Source of the DNA: Syntrophotalea carbinolica DSM 2380
GTDB lineage: Bacteria; Desulfobacterota; Desulfuromonadia; Desulfuromonadales; Syntrophotaleaceae
Direction of reading: 5' to 3'
Length of the DNA: 64,000 nt
Assembly (NCBI RefSeq): GCF_000012885.1
Contig: NC_007498.2
Span: forward strand, 62,001 to 126,000
Part shown: positions 1-7,781 of the stretch, piece after piece
Numbering within the stretch: position 1 is the stretch's first letter
How the letters are laid out: every line of letters starts with the position of its first letter
Made by a program: the position numbers and the translations under genes
Notes under the pieces: model-generated
Told to the model about the DNA's origin: nothing
The model's database searches: none
The model's input: the letters and a program-made list of their open reading frames with translations, nothing else

Positions 1-1463
1 CAGAAGCGGTGGGTGGCTGCGGACCGGTAAAATGGAGTGACCGTGCAGCGGCCCTGACTCTGCGCCTCCTTGAACCAGCGGCGCTGCGACCAGTCCATGT
101 CGTAACCGTCGCTGCCGTAGGATGCCTCGACCGCGTTGTGGCCGAAAACGTTGCTGGTGACCTGTCTGCCCCGGCCATCGGTCACGTACAGCAGTTCCAG
201 GTAATCATGGCGTGTTGCCAGGCGGCGTAAGGCGCCTTCCATATCCCGGCGGCCGGCCGATTTAAGCGCCGCATGGTTGCAGGCTTCTTCGATAACCTGC
301 CGCGCGCGTTCGTGGGCGCTCAGGTGGAAGCCGCCCAACATCGGCAACAGTTCGTCGCTGATACCGGTCAGCATGCGTGCCTCTTCATGGACCCCGCGTG
401 CGGTTGCATCCATATCCCCAGCCAGTTCCGCCACCTGTTCGATACTTGAAGTTAAATCCTGGATGGCATCCTGCTGCTCCTGCACCGCTTGCGATATTTC
501 GTCTACCTGCGCATGGGCGCTGGCAAAGCTGTCGACCATGCTGTTCATGGCTTTGCCCACCCGTGCCAGACCCTCGGCGCTGGTGCGGACTTGCGAAAGC
601 GTGTCCCCGGTGGCCTGAACAGTGGTGGCGGTTTCCTGCTGAAAACGCTGGATGCGGCCCTCGATGTCATCCGTCGCTTCGAGGGTATGGGCTGCGAGAT
701 TTTTCACTTCGTTGGCTACCACGGCAAATCCCCGTCCGTGCACACCGGCTCTGGCCGCTTCAATGCCCGCATTCAAGGCAAGCAGATTGGTCTGGCTGGC
801 AACGCTGCGAATCATGGTCACGATACCGGTGATTTCGGTCAAGCGTTCCCCCAGCCCCTGAATGGATTTCCCCAGGTCTTCCGTCTGGTGCAAAACCGTG
901 AGGGCGGCTTGTTCCGCTTCGACAGCCTCCTGTTGCTCGAGACGCGCACTTTCCATGGCTGCCGAGGTTCCGGAAGAGACCGCTTCGGCGGTGGCGGCGA
1001 TCTGTCGCACAGCCACCGAGACCTGTTCCGCGGCGCTGCTGATCTGGTGGGTCTGGTTCGCCTGATCGGAAGCGTTATTGGCGGCCTGCTCCGCGCAGGC
1101 TCCGAGGGTGCTGCCAGCCAGGCAGACCTGGTTGGCAGCCAGAACGAATCCGGCGATGTTTTTGTCGAGGTTACGGCCCAGCCCCGTCATCTGTGCCGCT
1201 ATGTGCTGCAAGCCGCCCTGGGTTGGCGGTTCGGCGGTCAGTTCGCCGGTGCCGAGACGATCCGTCCAGGCGGCAAGGGCGGCCAGCATTTTTTGTTGAG
1301 GTTTCCAGTATAGAACGCCGAACAGCAGGGGCAGGATGGCCAGGCCCGGCAAGAGCGCCAAGGCTCGGGGCAAGGGAAGCAAGGGGAGCAGACAACCGCT
1401 CAAAAAAGACAACAGCGACAGTATAACCACTCGGGGCAAGGTCTGAATGCGGTGCATGGGCAC
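1..1463 (-). CDS. Methyl-accepting chemotaxis protein, 3' end outside window
   Basis: Membrane chemoreceptor that should signal to CheA/CheW. The frame is open from about 1463 to the window edge. Two hydrophobic stretches near the N-terminus flank a very short loop, so there is no periplasmic sensor of normal size. A methyl-accepting signalling domain follows, with the hairpin tip recognisable around [13 protein letters not shown] and [18 protein letters not shown]. After it comes a further domain with [13 protein letters not shown] and RRWFKEAQ, which resembles a Cache/PAS fold placed C-terminally. GTG at 1463 has AGGAG about five bases upstream; ATG at 1457 is an alternative. The C-terminus is missing. 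Confidence 0.9.
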   Translation of the reverse strand, partial: MPMHRIQTLPRVVILSLLSFLSGCLLPLLPLPRALALLPGLAILPLLFGVLYWKPQQKMLAALAAWTDRLGTGELTAEPPTQGGLQHIAAQMTGLGRNLDKNIAGFVLAANQVCLAGSTLGACAEQAANNASDQANQTHQISSAAEQVSVAVRQIAATAEAVSSGTSAAMESARLEQQEAVEAEQAALTVLHQTEDLGKSIQGLGERLTEITGIVTMIRSVASQTNLLALNAGIEAARAGVHGRGFAVVANEVKNLAAHTLEATDDIEGRIQRFQQETATTVQATGDTLSQVRTSAEGLARVGKAMNSMVDSFASAHAQVDEISQAVQEQQDAIQDLTSSIEQVAELAGDMDATARGVHEEARMLTGISDELLPMLGGFHLSAHERARQVIEEACNHAALKSAGRRDMEGALRRLATRHDYLELLYVTDGRGRQVTSNVFGHNAVEASYGSDGYDMDWSQRRWFKEAQSQGRCTVTPFYRSAATHRF

Positions 1464-1871
1464 ATAGACTCCTTTGTATGTAGGTAGGGAGCGACATCGG
1501 TCCCGTTTTCTCAACGGTTCTAACTTAGCAGCTACTGTGCCATGCGCACTGCCGGTGCCTGAGGCGGGTTTTCCATTGAGGTCTTTTCAGATCGTATCCG
1601 GGTCGCCTGACTTGATTCAATGCTCGGTCGCCCCCGTATTTCGAGGGCCGAGCCGGCATCGGAAAAGCCGATCAGGGATGGCAGGCGCGGATGCGAACAG
1701 GCATTGAAGCCGTCGGCCTCGCCGTTGGAATACAGCGACGTCTGGGGCGGGAGGATTCAGCCGTTGCTTAATATATGTGCAGCTGGCGGCGATGGTGGGT
1801 AAAATTAAGGCGATCCCCACGGACGTGCGAAAAGCGTTTTTGAAGATTTCGGCGGTGTGTAGCTGTTGTCC
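1464..1871. other. Gene-free stretch
   Basis: About 400 bases between the chemoreceptor start and the kinase stop. Short frames exist on both strands, but none has a convincing ribosome site or a recognisable product. It must hold the chemoreceptor promoter on the minus strand. I see no clear terminator or RNA motif. Confidence 0.5.
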
Positions 1872-4475
1872 CTATGCCGTCGGGGAAGGGTGGCTTTCCA
1901 GGTTGTCGGTGTACGGCAGGGTGAAGGTCACCGTGGTTCCGCGGTTCGGCTTGCTGGTAACCCAGATCCGGCCGTTGTGGGCTTCAACGATGCTCTTGAC
2001 GATGGCCATACCCAGGCCGAGGCCCTCGCGCGCCGTGTTGGACGCATCGACACGGTAGAATTTGTCGAACATGCGATCTATTTGGGCCGGTTGCATGCCG
2101 ATACCCTGGTCGCTAACAGCAATATACAGCTCGTTGTCGGCCAGCTGGCAGGTCACCTGAATGAGACTGTCGACGGGCGAAAACTTGACGGCATTGCTGA
2201 GCAGATTTTCCATGACCTGGAAAAGTTTACGATCGTCTACCAGCATTTCTATCGGCGCGTCCGGCAGTACCGTTTTGAATCGATGATCCTGGCACACGCG
2301 CCGGTAATCGGAAACGCTACGCGCCAGAATGCCGTTCACATCGGCCCAGTCCTTTTTCAGCCTGATGACCTGACCGGTATCGACCCGGGCCAGGTCCAGC
2401 AGGTCTTCCACGATTTTACCCAGAACCTCGGCTTTTTTGTGGATGATGGAGAGGAACTCGGTCTGTTGTTCCGTAAGTCCCCCTTGTTGTAACATCACCT
2501 CGGAGAAGCCGATAACGCTGGTCAGCGGTGTCCGTAATTCGTGAGCCGCGGTGGATATGAATTCGGTTTTCATCAGATCCAGTTCCCGCTCGCGGCTGAT
2601 GTCTCGCAACAGGGTAATGACCCCCCGTTTCAGTCCCTCCTCGCTACGCACGGCGGCAAGCGAGGCTTGCACGGTTTGTACTTTGTCGGTACCTGGCTCG
2701 GGCAAGTTGATGATCACGGATGTTTCTTCCTGCTTATCGGAAGCCACGGCCTGCAATCGCTTCAGCAAGGTGTCGTTGTCGATAACCTGGCTGACCTGCA
2801 GGCCGAACACGTCGTGCAGGGGGACGCCCAGCAGTTCTTCGGCGGAATGGCTCATCAGCATGATGCGGTTGTCCAGATCGGTAAACAGCAGGCCGTCGGA
2901 AACCGACTTGAGGATGGTCTCCAGCTGTTCCCTGGCTTGCCGGGCATTGGTCAGAGCTTCCTTGATGGCTTGTTCGGCCTGGATACGCTCGGAAATATTC
3001 CAGAAAAAACAGGCCATCCTGCGCGGTGCCGTCTGAAAGGCATGGACTTCGTAGGATCCGTGGATCGGAGGTTCTTTGTAGTCGATCTGTTGGCAATGCC
3101 AGGGGGTTCCCAGGGTGCACACGCGACGATATTGCTCCGGAACGCAGGTTTTGGTCAGCCCGGGAAACGCCTCTTCGATGGTTTTGCCGACCAGCGCGTC
3201 GAGGTCGACCTTGAGGATATCCTTGGCGGCGGTATTGCTGCCGGTCAGGATCAGTTGGTTGTTGGGGTAAAGGTGGAGGAGCAATACGCCCATCGGCGAA
3301 AAATTGATAATGTTGCGGAAACTTTCTTCGCTTTTGCGCAAGGCCTCTTCGGCTTCCAGGCGCTGGCGTAGATGGCCTAACAGCAGAACCGCCAGTCCGC
3401 CGCCGAAGGCCAGAATACTGGCCAAAATGAAGATGGCCTTATGGTGTTTCCGGTAAAACGGCACGGGGCGGTGAAGAATCGTACTGTCGGCGGGCAATTT
3501 GGACAGGGGCAGGTCGAAATGCTGCAATTGGCGGTAATCGAAAATGTAACGGCTGAGGCTGTCGGTACGCACCGGCAGGCGGTTGACAGGGGTGCCGTGC
3601 AGGATTTCGCGCGTCATGCCGGCAGCGATGCGGCCCTGCTCGATATGGCTGACCAGCTTGCCGCCGACAATGCCGTCGCTCATGCCGTGATAATAGAGGT
3701 GGTAGAGGGGCGCGGACAGGTGGCTGGTGATGAAATGCAGACTGTCCTTGAAGCCCAGACTGCGTCCGTCGCGGTCGTGGTAGGCGGAAAGCAGTATTAC
3801 CGGCTGGTCGGTGCCCAGCTCCGAGAGTCGCCGCCCCAATTCCTCGAAGGACATGTCGGCCAGCGAGAGATGGGTCAGTTGTACCCCGGGCAGGTTTCCC
3901 TGCATGCGATAAAACGATTGCAGGTCGGTCTGTCCGCTGGGGGTGCCATCGACAATGGCGACGATGGATAGGGCTTGCGGGTGCAGCTTGACCATCAACT
4001 CCAGGTTTTCTCGCATGGAGACTTTTTCGACCGTACCGGTGACCCAGGGATTGTCGTTCTGTGCCAGGGCCAGGTCGATATCGTTTACGCCGAGAAAAAC
4101 GATGGGTAGATGCTTGAACAGCCCGGTTTGTTCGGCGAGGGCGAATCGCAGGGCGTTGTCGTCGCCGGTGATGACGGCGTCGTAGGCTTGGGTATGGGAG
4201 AGTTTGTAAGCCAGCGATTGTCGGAAATTGCGGAGATTTTCCTTTGAGATGAATCGCTTGGTATCCATGAACTCGATATCGAGCAGGGTCTGATCCTGTG
4301 CCAGAACCTCCGACAGGCCCTTTATCTGTTCAAAAAATGTCGGGAACCCGGGGTGATAGGAGCTGATAAACAGTATCCGCTGTTGTCGGGCCCAGGCCGA
4401 GGCCGGCAAAAGGCAACAGAGCAAGGTCAAACTCAGGAGCAGAACCACAAGTCGGGAGCAGGTGATCAGGCGCAT
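1872..4475 (-). CDS. Sensor histidine kinase with ABC substrate-binding-like sensor and PAS domains
   Basis: Two-component sensor of 867 residues. A signal peptide (about 1-29, ending ASAWA) is followed by a periplasmic domain of the ABC transporter substrate-binding type (about 32-320, starting RILFISSYHPGFPTF). A membrane segment near 350-370 leads to a PAS region (FRNIINFSPMGVLLLH), a second PAS (ILKSVSDGLLFTDLDNRI), HisKA with the phospho-acceptor in AAHELRTPLTSVIGF, and a HATPase with ENLLSNAVKFSP, SDQGIGM and GLGLGMAIVKSI. AAGGA lies six bases before the ATG. No response regulator is adjacent, so the partner is unknown. The ligand is likely a small solute, by analogy with other sensors of this architecture. 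Confidence 0.9.
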   Translation of the reverse strand: MRLITCSRLVVLLLSLTLLCCLLPASAWARQQRILFISSYHPGFPTFFEQIKGLSEVLAQDQTLLDIEFMDTKRFISKENLRNFRQSLAYKLSHTQAYDAVITGDDNALRFALAEQTGLFKHLPIVFLGVNDIDLALAQNDNPWVTGTVEKVSMRENLELMVKLHPQALSIVAIVDGTPSGQTDLQSFYRMQGNLPGVQLTHLSLADMSFEELGRRLSELGTDQPVILLSAYHDRDGRSLGFKDSLHFITSHLSAPLYHLYYHGMSDGIVGGKLVSHIEQGRIAAGMTREILHGTPVNRLPVRTDSLSRYIFDYRQLQHFDLPLSKLPADSTILHRPVPFYRKHHKAIFILASILAFGGGLAVLLLGHLRQRLEAEEALRKSEESFRNIINFSPMGVLLLHLYPNNQLILTGSNTAAKDILKVDLDALVGKTIEEAFPGLTKTCVPEQYRRVCTLGTPWHCQQIDYKEPPIHGSYEVHAFQTAPRRMACFFWNISERIQAEQAIKEALTNARQAREQLETILKSVSDGLLFTDLDNRIMLMSHSAEELLGVPLHDVFGLQVSQVIDNDTLLKRLQAVASDKQEETSVIINLPEPGTDKVQTVQASLAAVRSEEGLKRGVITLLRDISRERELDLMKTEFISTAAHELRTPLTSVIGFSEVMLQQGGLTEQQTEFLSIIHKKAEVLGKIVEDLLDLARVDTGQVIRLKKDWADVNGILARSVSDYRRVCQDHRFKTVLPDAPIEMLVDDRKLFQVMENLLSNAVKFSPVDSLIQVTCQLADNELYIAVSDQGIGMQPAQIDRMFDKFYRVDASNTAREGLGLGMAIVKSIVEAHNGRIWVTSKPNRGTTVTFTLPYTDNLESHPSPTA

Positions 4476-4607
4476 TGCACATCCTTAAAACGGTGCCGAG
4501 AAAACAGGGGGCACCATTTTTATTAACAAAAGGGTTTCAGCATCTTCAGGGTCTGTTTTTTTCCGGCAATGTGGCCCCTTTGAAGAGAGGTTGATGATTC
4601 AGGAGGG

Positions 4608-5423
4608 TCAAGAATTTTGGTTGACCTTTAACCTCTTCAGGAACTGTTCGACTTCAAGCGGATCATTTAGCACATAGTTGGCGGCGGTAAGTCGTTGTTC
4701 ATCGCTTACCAGAATGGCGATACCCCTTTTCTGCAGTTCGCAGAACGCGTCCTCGTCGGTCAAATCGTCGCCGATATAGATGGGCAGTACCTCGTCATCA
4801 TGCATGCCCAGTCGGGCAAGAATCCAGCGCAGGGCTTTGCCTTTGTCCCAGTCGATATCGGGGCGCAGTTCAAAAATCATTTTGCCGCCGGTTTTGCGCA
4901 GTCCGGGATTCTTCTCCAGGATCGTGTCCACGATGGTTTCGATTTGGGAAACATCTGCAGGATCCGCTCGCCGGAAGTGAACGGCGATGGCAAAGCGCTT
5001 GCGTTCGATCTGGGTGCCGGCAACCTCCGCAAGTTGTTTCGTCAAAGCTGTTTCGGCACGATCCAAAGCGGGCAGGTAATCGATGCCCTGTTCCAGTTCC
5101 AGGTGTCCGCCCGGTCCCGAAATGTCGAAGCCGTGGCTGCCGGCATACAGAATGCCTTCGATGCCAACCAGATTCCGGATATCCTGCAGATCGCGACCGC
5201 TGACAATCGCCACATCACATCGCTGGGATAGCTGGTTGACGGCATCGCGCATCTTCTGCGAGAGCTGAGCCCATTCGGGACGTTCAACGATAGGGGTGAG
5301 GGTTCCGTCGTAATCGAGAAACACCATGCCCCGTTTATTTTGCAACATGTGCTGAATCGTTGCCAGACACTCAAGGGCTGAGGGAAGCGTATGGCTCATG
5401 GTTTTATGCGGGGAAAACTCCAT
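4608..5423 (-). CDS. otsB: Trehalose-6-phosphate phosphatase
   Basis: HAD-superfamily phosphatase that removes phosphate from trehalose 6-phosphate, the last step of the OtsA/OtsB route to the osmoprotectant trehalose. Motif I is FLDYDGTLTPI with the nucleophilic Asp. VSGRDLQDI and YAGSHGFDI are typical of OtsB, and the C-terminal motif is YIGDDLTDEDAF. At 271 residues it has family length. No trehalose-phosphate synthase is next to it here. The start is uncertain because no good Shine-Dalgarno precedes the first ATG, and a second ATG eight codons in is possible. Confidence 0.93.
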   Translation of the reverse strand: MEFSPHKTMSHTLPSALECLATIQHMLQNKRGMVFLDYDGTLTPIVERPEWAQLSQKMRDAVNQLSQRCDVAIVSGRDLQDIRNLVGIEGILYAGSHGFDISGPGGHLELEQGIDYLPALDRAETALTKQLAEVAGTQIERKRFAIAVHFRRADPADVSQIETIVDTILEKNPGLRKTGGKMIFELRPDIDWDKGKALRWILARLGMHDDEVLPIYIGDDLTDEDAFCELQKRGIAILVSDEQRLTAANYVLNDPLEVEQFLKRLKVNQNS

Positions 5424-5808
5424 AAAAAAACCAATCTTGCAGGAGGTTTATTGAGGTTGCCGGACAGCTAGCGCCCTAAATAGTATCAAACTGTTCGGGT
5501 TTTTGGGAAATTGCCTGCACTTTGTGGGTTTTGCATCCGCCGGTAAGGCCCAAAGCCTGCGGACAGCCGGCGAACCTTTGATGACGTGGGGCGTTCTTTG
5601 GGCCCTGAATCTTTCCGCGGGGCCTGCGATTCGCTGTCGGCAAAGGCCTCTGTTTACTGTGGCGGTATCTTCATCAGGGGTAGAGCAAAAACAGAAACTC
5701 TAAAATATCCGCTTCGTTTCCGCGTCAGGCGTGTTAAATTGTCAAGGACGGCACGGGGTTTCCACGATGATTCTCAAACACAACCAGAAATCTACGAAAG
5801 GAAACGGT
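5424..5808. other. Gene-free divergent intergenic region
   Basis: About 385 bases between otsB and the next gene on the opposite strand. It should carry both promoters. The short frames inside it look like chance openings. I could not assign a riboswitch or operator. Confidence 0.45.
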
Positions 5809-6369
5809 ATGGAGAAGGAAGATTTTATTCTTTTCAGCGGTGGCGCCAATGGAGCGGAAGCGGCTTTCGGCGAAAATGCGGAGCGTTACGGCATCGAAGA
5901 AGTTAATTTTACCTTCGAGGGGCACGGCCGGGTACGCGAGCGCGGCCTGCGGTTTCTCAACCATGAGGAGCTTAAGCATGGCGACGTGAGCCTGGAATAT
6001 GTGTCGCGACTTATGAACCGCCGTTACACCGACAGCCTCAAGATTCGCAAGATTCTGCAAAGTATCTGGTATCAGGTGAACCATGCACAGGAAATTTTTG
6101 TCGTCGGGGAGATCCTGCCGGATAAGACCGTCAAGGGCGGTACCGGCTGGGGGGCCGAGTTCGCCAAGCTCTGCAACAAGCCGTTATGGGTTTTCGATCA
6201 GAAGCAGAAGACCTGGTTTCGCTGGTCCCATATGGAGTGGGAAGCCTGCTCGCCCGGCGCTGAGCCGATAATCAGTCATGTTCATTTTGCCGGCACGGGA
6301 ACTCGTTTTCTGGAAGATGCCGGTAAGCAGGCCATCGACGCACTGTTCACACGGTCGTTTTCCCGATAA
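5809..6369 (+). CDS. SLOG/YpsA-like nucleotide-binding fold protein
   Basis: Uncharacterised protein of 186 residues from the ATG at 5809, which has AAAGGAA at good distance; the frame can be extended upstream but without a ribosome site. Near the N-terminus it has LFSGGANGAEAAFGENAERYG, and later KGGTGWGAEFAKLCNKPLWVFDQ. These glycine-rich turns resemble the Rossmann-like SLOG superfamily (YpsA, DprA-like), which binds nucleotides or their derivatives. The family call is by eye and the substrate is unknown. It stands alone, followed by a terminator. Confidence 0.7.
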   Translation: MEKEDFILFSGGANGAEAAFGENAERYGIEEVNFTFEGHGRVRERGLRFLNHEELKHGDVSLEYVSRLMNRRYTDSLKIRKILQSIWYQVNHAQEIFVVGEILPDKTVKGGTGWGAEFAKLCNKPLWVFDQKQKTWFRWSHMEWEACSPGAEPIISHVHFAGTGTRFLEDAGKQAIDALFTRSFSR

Positions 6370-6412
6370 CGCTGCGACAGTCGCCTTGCAAGGCGGGTTT
6401 CACGGATAAATA

Positions 6413-6456
6413 GCCCCGATGCGGAAGCGCTTTTCAGTGCCGTATCGGGGTTTTTT
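6413..6456 (+). terminator. Rho-independent terminator after the SLOG-like gene
   Basis: CCCCGAT pairs with ATCGGGG, with an inner CGG/CCG pair, followed by six T. It closes the 5809-6369 gene and insulates the regulator downstream. Confidence 0.85.
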
Positions 6457-6687
6457 GCGACATGATCGCGGCAAGGCATGCAATCTGCTTGCAACAGTGC
6501 AGTGGTCGGGTGCTGCCGATTCGGCGGACGCTGTTTCCCGGTCGCGGTGGAGGATTCCGTAAACGCATGTTTTGTCACAATAAACTGGTCAGGGGGGCTT
6601 TGCCCCTGTTAGAATACGTTGTCTTTTAATGATGACCATGCAGTCCGTTGGAATTTAATGCAGCAGTGGTTCGGAAGGTCGGCAGGA

Positions 6688-7395
6688 ATGGAAACCAATA
6701 ATCTGCTCAAATTGCTCGAACAAATGGAGCCTGGTATTGTCCTGTTCGACAATGAATTCAATATCAGATTTATCAATCAGGCGTTATTGCTGATTTTTCC
6801 GCAAATCCCCAAAGACAGGGTTTTCAGTACCAACCTGTTGCAATTACACGAGGACCGGCCTCGCCTGCAGATTCAGGAAGTCTTCCGGTTGATGAAAGAT
6901 GCCACCCGTCCGGTGCCTTTTACCATCAGGCACATGGGGCGCGATCAACAGGAGCGGTTTTTGTTTCTCAAGCTCATGCCGCTTTTCGATGAGAGCCTGG
7001 AGGATGCGGTTAACTGTTGTCTGGTTTATGATGTCACGCCGTTTATTACCACGCCGCAACGGGCATTGATGAAAATACCGGTCGCGACGCCCAGCGGCAT
7101 CCACTTGATCGATCCCGCCGAAATCGTCTACATCAAGGCCGAAAATGTTTACTGCCGGATCTTTACCGCCAAGGGAGACTACTTTTGTGACCTTTCCCTC
7201 GGTGTTATCGAGGAAGGCTTGTCGCCGAAGCAGTTTATCCGTATTCATCGTAGTTTTATCATCAACATCGCCAAGGTGGATAAAATCGATCGGGATGCGC
7301 AATCTTTGGCGGTGATCATGGAAGGAAATCAGGCGCGTCTGCCGGTAAGCCGCAATCGCGCCAAAGCCTTTTTGCAGCAGATCGGACTGCGCTAG
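6688..7395 (+). CDS. rcoM: RcoM-like PAS-LytTR transcriptional regulator, probable CO sensor
   Basis: One-component regulator of 235 residues: N-terminal PAS (about 10-125) and C-terminal LytTR DNA-binding domain (about 133-235, with QFIRIHRSFIINIAKVD and LPVSRNRAKAF). From memory, the layout and wording follow Burkholderia xenovorans RcoM, a haem-PAS CO sensor: LEQMEPGIVLFD matches its LEQFNPGIVWLD, LLQLHEDRPR matches VVQLHPEKSR, and VYDVT and LPVSRNR also recur. His54 then aligns with the haem ligand His74. The Met ligand is not obvious; His82/Met83 lie nearby. The gene sits just upstream of the CO dehydrogenase operon, which supports CO control. GGAAGG precedes ATG 6688; ATG 6658 or TTG 6619 are possible starts. 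Confidence 0.75.
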   Translation: METNNLLKLLEQMEPGIVLFDNEFNIRFINQALLLIFPQIPKDRVFSTNLLQLHEDRPRLQIQEVFRLMKDATRPVPFTIRHMGRDQQERFLFLKLMPLFDESLEDAVNCCLVYDVTPFITTPQRALMKIPVATPSGIHLIDPAEIVYIKAENVYCRIFTAKGDYFCDLSLGVIEEGLSPKQFIRIHRSFIINIAKVDKIDRDAQSLAVIMEGNQARLPVSRNRAKAFLQQIGLR

Positions 7396-7412
7396 TCAAA
7401 TCAGGGGGGTCG

Positions 7413-7613
7413 ATGGCTGTCCCGTGCGATCATATTGAGCGTTGTGCCTTTTTTAAGGAATTCTGCCTGGGGTCGGAAGAAATAAAGTCCGATTGGGTTC
7501 GGCTTTTTTGTGGCAGTGAGGAAACCTCGGAGCTTTGCGAGCGCAAAAAGTATCGCCTTGCCAGCGGTGAAGACCCGCCGGTCAATATGTCCCCCACCGG
7601 CCGTTTTTTATGA
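7413..7613 (+). CDS. Small cysteine-containing conserved-type protein
   Basis: Short protein of 66 residues with five Cys: two near the start (CDHIERC), then FCLGS, LFCGSEE and ELCERKKYRLA. It ends in a PPVNMSPTGRF-type tail. The spacing suggests metal binding or an iron-sulfur site. I recall similar small proteins of the pattern C-FF-C...C-R-G-PP-L-P-G in deltaproteobacteria, without a known role. It starts 17 bases after the regulator stop, so it is probably co-transcribed with it. The region before ATG 7413 is G-rich and may serve as ribosome site. Confidence 0.7.
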   Translation: MAVPCDHIERCAFFKEFCLGSEEIKSDWVRLFCGSEETSELCERKKYRLASGEDPPVNMSPTGRFL

Positions 7614-7657
7614 ATTTTTTCATCTTAAAGCAGAGCCGTCCATCCGCTTTTGCTGAC

Positions 7658-7702
7658 AACCGTTCACCAAATCATTTCACCGTTGGCCAGCGATCGTTTG
7701 CC
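7658..7702 (+). promoter_or_regulatory. Threefold AYCGTTnnCC motif, candidate RcoM operator
   Basis: Three direct 11-mers, AACCGTTCACC (7658), CACCGTTGGCC (7678) and GATCGTTTGCC (7692), share the core A-Y-CGTT-n-n-CC. They lie directly upstream of and touching the predicted -35 of cooS. LytTR regulators bind spaced direct repeats and RcoM is known to use direct-repeat sites next to the promoter. The spacings of 20 and 14 are not equal, so this is a proposal. Confidence 0.4.
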
Positions 7703-7727
7703 CCGCCCCCCTGTCCTTCATTAGAAT
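7698..7727 (+). promoter_or_regulatory. Possible cooS promoter
   Basis: TTGCCC, an 18-base spacer, then TAGAAT, about 55 bases upstream of the cooS ATG. The weak -35 and long spacer would fit an activator-dependent promoter. Seen by eye only. Confidence 0.4.
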
Positions 7728-7781
7728 ATCGACCATACTTGTCCGTCCGTTCCACACATATCCGCATAAAAAGGAGTCACC

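Noticed and set aside
1617-1820. Frames of 60-77 codons in the gap after the chemoreceptor
   Set aside because: No ribosome sites, no recognisable product, overlapping frames on both strands.
4476-4607. Repeated CTTCAGGG-type words between the kinase and otsB, as possible terminator
   Set aside because: No stem that pairs well enough with a T run on the needed strand.
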